The notes beneath the pieces are model-generated. The model was not told the DNA's origin and searched no databases. It saw only the letters and a program-made list of their open reading frames with translations. Shown piece by piece: positions 34,412 through 38,150 of a stretch of 38,150 nt of DNA. The stretch is taken from NCBI GenBank assembly GCA_021845665.1, contig JAJZVO010000040.1, positions 1 to 38,150 of the forward strand, written 5' to 3'. A program made the position numbers and the translations under genes. Positions within the stretch are counted from its first letter, which is position 1. Every line of letters starts with the position of its first letter. The stretch is from Bacteroidota bacterium (lineage in GTDB: Bacteria; Bacteroidota; Ignavibacteria; Kryptoniales; JAKASW01).

Positions 34412-36365
34412 TTATCTTTGCACCGAACTCTTTCCTCAAATGGTCCATCCATTCTTTTCGGAGCCTGTTCGACTCATATTCCTGGTAGTCCGCCGAAACT
34501 TCTCCGCGCGCTGCTTCGAAAGTCTTCGGTCCCGGCGGCACGAACCGGTTAACCCTGAATATTGAGAAAGACCCCTCGAAGCTCTCGGGCTTGCTGAATT
34601 GACCGGGCTGCATCCCGAACGCTTCGATCACGAGAGCGTTCGACGAATCGGCAAACACCCCCCAGTGTCCGGCTTTCTCCCTGAGATTTTTTCCCAAGTC
34701 GAATCTGGCGACCAGGGTATCGAAGTCGGCCCCGCCTTTAAGCAGAGTGTAAAGGCTGTCGGCAAGTTTTTGGTTGGAAACATCGATTCTGCTCAGATCA
34801 ACTCTTCTCGGCCACGTATACCGATCTGCATGCGCTTGGAAATACGGTTTAAGTACACTATCGGTTGTCGCCACTTTATCCCAGACTTTTTCCTGCTCGA
34901 TCTGATAGATCATGATTCCGTCTTCATACTTCGTTATCAGCGAATCGAACTGCGGATAGGTACGCGCCTCCGGCCCCGCGTAGTGAGCGAGAACCAAGTC
35001 GTTGCCAGCCTGGTCTGCGATGTGTACCAGGTTGGATCTATTCAGCATCGCGGAACCAAATTTTCCACTCTCCCTGGCAATTGCCAGGACCGTATCGACA
35101 GTTCCTGCCGTGTGGTCGAAGGTGAAGAGAGACATCTTCGTTTCCGCCGGTGTGAGAAGCGAATCGAAATCGGCGCTTTGGAACGTTTTCAACGAATCCA
35201 CTAAGCTGTAGAGAGTGTCGATTGCCTGCTGGTCGAGCTTAAAGTCATACTTATTCTTGAGTCCGTCGACAAAGTTTTGATAGTCGTATTTGTAACCGCC
35301 GTTCATGTATTCGGACCGGAGTCGATCCTTGACTTCGTCAAATGACGGAATGGGTTCGATCCCAGTCAGTTTGATGATATGATAACCGAACTGAGTTCTA
35401 ACGGGCCCGGTAATTTGTCCTATTTTCGTCATGCTGAATGCCGCTTCGTCGAAAGGCCGTACCATCATACCGCGTTTAAAGTACCCGAGGTCGCCTCCCC
35501 GCCTGGCGGACATAGAATCGGCGGAATACTCGCGGGCGAGTTTTGCGAAGCTAACTCCGCTCTTTGCGGAATCCATAATCGCGAGCGCTTTGTCATACGC
35601 CTTAAGAGTATCGGCAGGAGAGTTGCCGTTTATTTTAATGAGGATGTGGCTTGCCCGGATAGCTTCTACACGAGGATTTCTATCCTCCAGTTTTATGACC
35701 AAATAGCCGAACGCCGTCCGCACAGGATAGCTCCCGACTTCGCCCGGTTTCAGCGAATACAGCATATTTTCGAACGCTTCTCCGCCCTGGTATTGAAGGA
35801 AAGTTCCCGCCGTCACATAGTAGGTATCCCCGCCACGATAGACATGAATGAGCGAGTCTATGGGTGCTCCGGCCTTCAACGCTTTAATCACGCCCATCGC
35901 CTCATCGAACGCCTTGAGAGTATCTCCCGTGGGATACAGGGAATCCGGCCGGATTTGAATAAACACTTCTTTCGCCCGGACTTCAGACTTACGCCTCTCG
36001 TAAATTTTCTCCACCATCGGATCGGTGATCTCGTGTTCGAGTACATAGCTTACGGCAAGTTGAGACTCATATCTCTGCATCTCGGATTTGACTGCCGGTT
36101 GGTCGAGGAGATGTTCCTTCCTGGCATCCATGAGTTTAAGTTTATAATCGACAAGCAAGTTCAGGAAATTCTTCTTGCTGGAAACCGAATTTGCCGAATC
36201 GCTGTTCGGCACTGAATTCTGCGCGTATTGTTGCTCGAATTCACCGTACGTGATTGGCTTTCCACCGACGACTGCAATGACTTTATTGCCCATGCTTAGA
36301 TTTGCCGCACAGCCTGCAGCAAACAAGCTCAGGAAAAACAGATAGGCCAGGTGTTTAACAGACAT
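34374..36365 (-). CDS. Peptidyl-prolyl isomerase lipoprotein with repeated PpiC domains
   Basis: This 663-residue protein has a lipobox-like FAAGC (Cys19). A SurA/PrsA-N-like part (about 28-125, AVVGGKPITYGEFEQQYAQN) is followed by a first, degenerate parvulin repeat (about 128-225, VRAKEVFIQIRPDS, RTAFGYLVIKL) and a second, canonical one (about 235-335, ASHILIKINGNSPADTLKAY, GGDLGYFKRGMMVRPFDEAA, RTQFGYHIIKL). After a long helical linker, a third parvulin-like block is visible near 520-610 (LSRIDVSNQKLADSLYTLL, GHWGVFADSSN). This length and repeat number exceed the usual 300-450 residues. It heads the nine-gene run, with GGAGG 8 nt before the ATG and a promoter at 36431-36400. It is probably anchored to a membrane as a periplasmic foldase. 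Confidence 0.88.
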   Translation of the reverse strand: MSVKHLAYLFFLSLFAAGCAANLSMGNKVIAVVGGKPITYGEFEQQYAQNSVPNSDSANSVSSKKNFLNLLVDYKLKLMDARKEHLLDQPAVKSEMQRYESQLAVSYVLEHEITDPMVEKIYERRKSEVRAKEVFIQIRPDSLYPTGDTLKAFDEAMGVIKALKAGAPIDSLIHVYRGGDTYYVTAGTFLQYQGGEAFENMLYSLKPGEVGSYPVRTAFGYLVIKLEDRNPRVEAIRASHILIKINGNSPADTLKAYDKALAIMDSAKSGVSFAKLAREYSADSMSARRGGDLGYFKRGMMVRPFDEAAFSMTKIGQITGPVRTQFGYHIIKLTGIEPIPSFDEVKDRLRSEYMNGGYKYDYQNFVDGLKNKYDFKLDQQAIDTLYSLVDSLKTFQSADFDSLLTPAETKMSLFTFDHTAGTVDTVLAIARESGKFGSAMLNRSNLVHIADQAGNDLVLAHYAGPEARTYPQFDSLITKYEDGIMIYQIEQEKVWDKVATTDSVLKPYFQAHADRYTWPRRVDLSRIDVSNQKLADSLYTLLKGGADFDTLVARFDLGKNLREKAGHWGVFADSSNALVIEAFGMQPGQFSKPESFEGSFSIFRVNRFVPPGPKTFEAARGEVSADYQEYESNRLRKEWMDHLRKEFGAKINEKTFDELISAK

Positions 36366-36399
36366 TCAGGAAACCTCCATTTAGATTGACATGCGGTTA

Positions 36400-36431
36400 A
36401 AATCATAACCAACACCCGTCTGAAAATCAAG
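36400..36431 (-). promoter_or_regulatory. Promoter of the envelope proteostasis run (CTTG-N20-TATGATTT)
   Basis: Minus strand: CTTG (36431-36428), 20 nt, TATGATTT (36407-36400). It nearly repeats the MerR promoter TTTG-N20-TATAATTT, and also reads as TTGATT-N17-TATGAT. The predicted leader is about 30 nt and contains GGAGG before ATG 36365. Confidence 0.55.
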
Positions 36432-36546
36432 GTAAGAGGAAGGCATCCATGATTGCAATTTTTCGGACAGTTCTGTATTTTGAGTCTGCATTTTGTCCGG
36501 GGATTTGTGTACAAATTTCTGCAATGACCACTGAAGAATAGACATC

Positions 36547-37188
36547 ATGGTTGCTCTTTTGATCGGTCTGATCATCGGGATTGCGATTTCGATTCCTATC
36601 GGGCCAATTAATGTCACAGTGATATCGAGAGCCCTGAAGAAAGGATTCTCGAACGCGTTCGCCGTCGGTCTAGGAGCGTCGGTGATGGATTTCATTTATT
36701 GCGGCGCTGCCCTGCTGGGGTTGTCGGCGTTCGTTCACAAGATCGAAGTGAACATCATATTCCAGGCAATCGGATTCATCCTGCTGATATACCTGGGGAT
36801 CAGAGATATCTCGACACGGCCGGACAGTTTTCGTTACGAAAACGATATTCAGCAGAACGGAAAAATTCGCGGTGCTTTTTTCGTAGGCGTGTTCATGTAC
36901 GTTTCGAATCCGGCGCTCGTCGCTTTCTGGATCACGCTCAGCGGCGTCGTCCAGTCTACCGGATCACTCATAGATGGAATTGCCGACGGCGCGCTATTTA
37001 CGCTCGGAGTTGGTTTTGGAACCGTATTGTGGTATTATTTACTCTTGAAGGCGATATTCTGGAAGCGGGATTCATTTAAAGCGGAGACATTGACGTTGCT
37101 TTCAAAAGTTTCTGGCTACATCATGCTGGCATTTAGCGCATACGTCGGATATGAGTTACTTACTAACTTTGTAGTGCATCGCGTATGA
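36547..37188 (+). CDS. LysE-family amino-acid or metabolite exporter
   Basis: The 213-residue integral membrane protein has six predicted helices and the LysE/RhtB signature at the N-terminus: IGIAISIPIGPINVTVISRAL and KKGFSNAFAVGLGASVMDFI. The family exports amino acids or other small metabolites across the inner membrane by proton exchange. A basic-aromatic loop (SFRYENDIQQNGKIRG) separates helices 3 and 4, and YVSNPALVAFW is the conserved fourth-helix NP motif. The substrate cannot be assigned. There is no strong ribosome site before ATG 36547. It is divergent from the envelope run and 109 nt upstream of the alkyltransferase gene. Confidence 0.85.
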   Translation: MVALLIGLIIGIAISIPIGPINVTVISRALKKGFSNAFAVGLGASVMDFIYCGAALLGLSAFVHKIEVNIIFQAIGFILLIYLGIRDISTRPDSFRYENDIQQNGKIRGAFFVGVFMYVSNPALVAFWITLSGVVQSTGSLIDGIADGALFTLGVGFGTVLWYYLLLKAIFWKRDSFKAETLTLLSKVSGYIMLAFSAYVGYELLTNFVVHRV

Positions 37189-37297
37189 CGAGTTCATCCT
37201 ATCAACATTCCATGACGAAACCGTATTGCATCCCGTCGAATGTCGCCTGCAGTTTACCGGTTTACTTGCTTCTCATTAAAAAGTAGAGGTAGGACAA

Positions 37298-37918
37298 GTG
37301 TCGCAGGTAAATGTGAAAGTTTCTCCGCAATGGCTGAGGAATGTCGAACGGTTCGGGAGAACGGACACCCTTCGCGGCGCGCTAACGATGCACAGCGATG
37401 TGCAGGAAATAGCATCGAAGGTTTACTGCGCTTCTTTCGAATCTCCGATAGGTGTGATCTACCTCGCCTCCACAGAGAAGGGACTTTGTAAGGTTGCGCT
37501 CCCCAAAGACGGTAAATCCAGTTTTCTCGGTTGGATCAAGGACAATTTTGCGCCTGACACAATAGTCGACGACAGAAAGAGGAATTCAAACGCGATAAGA
37601 CAAATTAATGAGTACTTGATCGGCAAGCGGACGAGGTTCGATCTCGATATCGATCTTATCGGGACGGGGTTTCAACTCAGAGTATGGACTGAATTGACAA
37701 AGACTCCTTATGGCAGGATAACTACCTACAAACAAATCGCAAAACGGCTTCACACCAAAGGATACAGGGCTATAGGTGCGACTGTTAGCAAGAACCCCGT
37801 ACCTATCGTCATTCCGTGTCACAGGGTTATCGGTTCGAACAGCAAGCTAGTTGGATATGCCGGCGGTATGAGGCTGAAGGAATACCTTTTAAGGCTTGAA
37901 GGAATCATCCTGGTTTAG
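37298..37918 (+). CDS. ogt: Methylated-DNA-protein-cysteine S-methyltransferase (O6-alkylguanine repair)
   Basis: The 206-residue suicide repair protein has an N-terminal Ada/Ogt fold (about 41-120, VYCASFESPIGVIYLASTEKG) and a C-terminal DNA-binding catalytic domain: TGFQLRVWTELTKTPYGRIT, TYKQIAKRL, and the active site VIPCHRVI with acceptor Cys174 followed by GYAGGMRLKEYLLRLEG. It transfers the alkyl group from O6-alkylguanine to the cysteine. The AIGATVSKNP segment is a slight variant of the usual A(V/I)GxAxxxNP. The first 30 residues are an extra N-terminal extension; ATG 37388 would remove them but has no ribosome site, whereas GTG 37298 has AGG about 6 nt upstream. The symbol is by family; ogt and ada C-domain forms are hard to separate. 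Confidence 0.9.
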   Translation: MSQVNVKVSPQWLRNVERFGRTDTLRGALTMHSDVQEIASKVYCASFESPIGVIYLASTEKGLCKVALPKDGKSSFLGWIKDNFAPDTIVDDRKRNSNAIRQINEYLIGKRTRFDLDIDLIGTGFQLRVWTELTKTPYGRITTYKQIAKRLHTKGYRAIGATVSKNPVPIVIPCHRVIGSNSKLVGYAGGMRLKEYLLRLEGIILV

Positions 37919-38009
37919 TTCGACCCGGCGAGAGTGCACTCACCGAAGTTTCCCCGATCTCAACTAAAGAATCTTCACAAGAGAGACCCAATAGACCTGC
38001 GGGGGGATG

Positions 38010-38147
38010 TGCGACAAAAATATAACGCACCATCGGCATCGATTAAAAATGGACGCCTGTGAAGGTGCCCGAAACCCCGAATGGGGTTTTGAGACTTTTT
38101 GAGCCGTTCATTTAAATGAATGGCGATAGTTTCACAAATTTGTCGCA
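38010..38147. repeat. Inverted repeat TGCGACAAA/TTTGTCGCA enclosing terminator and palindrome
   Basis: TGCGACAAA (38010-38018) and its exact complement TTTGTCGCA (38139-38147) flank the terminator and a 14-nt palindrome TTCATTTAAATGAA (38107-38120). The window ends 3 nt after the right copy, so the full element cannot be judged. Confidence 0.35.
38072..38100 (+). terminator. Rho-independent terminator downstream of the alkyltransferase gene
   Basis: AAACCCC (38072-38078) pairs with GGGGTTT (38083-38089) around loop GAAT, followed by TGAGACTTTTT. It lies about 155 nt after the stop at 37918, in a stretch without genes. Confidence 0.6.
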
Positions 38148-38150
38148 GAC

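Overview
The window reads as chromosomal DNA of an anaerobic or facultatively anaerobic Bacteroidota-type bacterium, most likely from the Ignavibacteriota/Chlorobiota side of that group. This placement is an inference from four signs. An S8 protease carries a type IX secretion (T9SS) C-terminal sorting domain. There is an Oar-like TonB-dependent receptor. A pyruvate:ferredoxin oxidoreductase sits next to a dihydroorotate-dehydrogenase-like protein. Several genes have promoters of the form NTTG-N20-TAnnnTTT rather than classical -35/-10 boxes. No phage, insertion sequence, CRISPR array or rRNA is visible, and base composition looks even throughout.

Layout. 1-2332 (minus): tRNA-Pro(GGG), then a truncated GIY-YIG protein, a TIGR02757-family protein and the start of a cell-wall amidase cut by the window edge; a MerR regulator lies just upstream with its own, apparently leaderless, promoter. 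2365-8263 (plus): tRNA-Arg(TCG), a HlyD-type adaptor plus two FtsX/MacB-type permeases (an efflux pump lacking its ATPase here), a thioredoxin-like protein and a D-2-hydroxyacid dehydrogenase. 8309-10189: a small membrane protein (minus) and serA (plus) with a recognisable promoter. 10318-15278 (minus): a decayed beta-barrel gene fragment, a terminator, the dihydroorotate-dehydrogenase-like gene and nifJ. 15689-18981 (minus): a strong terminator hairpin and a 1066-residue TonB-dependent receptor. 18982-20119: about 1.1 kb without an intact gene, holding what looks like a frameshifted remnant of an M1 metallopeptidase.

20120-22790 (minus): pstB-pstA-pstC, preceded by three TTAA-type repeats spaced exactly 11 nt (a probable Pho box) that sit where the -33 element should be. 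There is no pstS or phoU.

22813-36365 (minus): a tightly packed run of nine envelope genes: a PpiC-repeat lipoprotein, a small SurA-N-like lipoprotein, a SurA-like isomerase, three M16 peptidases (two catalytic, one degenerate), a MoxR AAA+ ATPase, a T9SS-tagged S8 protease and a VWA-domain membrane protein. Junctions are overlaps or gaps of 57 nt or less, and a promoter precedes the first gene. It looks like a dedicated envelope folding and proteolysis unit and is the most interesting object in the window. 36547-37918 (plus): a LysE-family exporter and an O6-alkylguanine-DNA alkyltransferase, ending in a terminator near the right edge.
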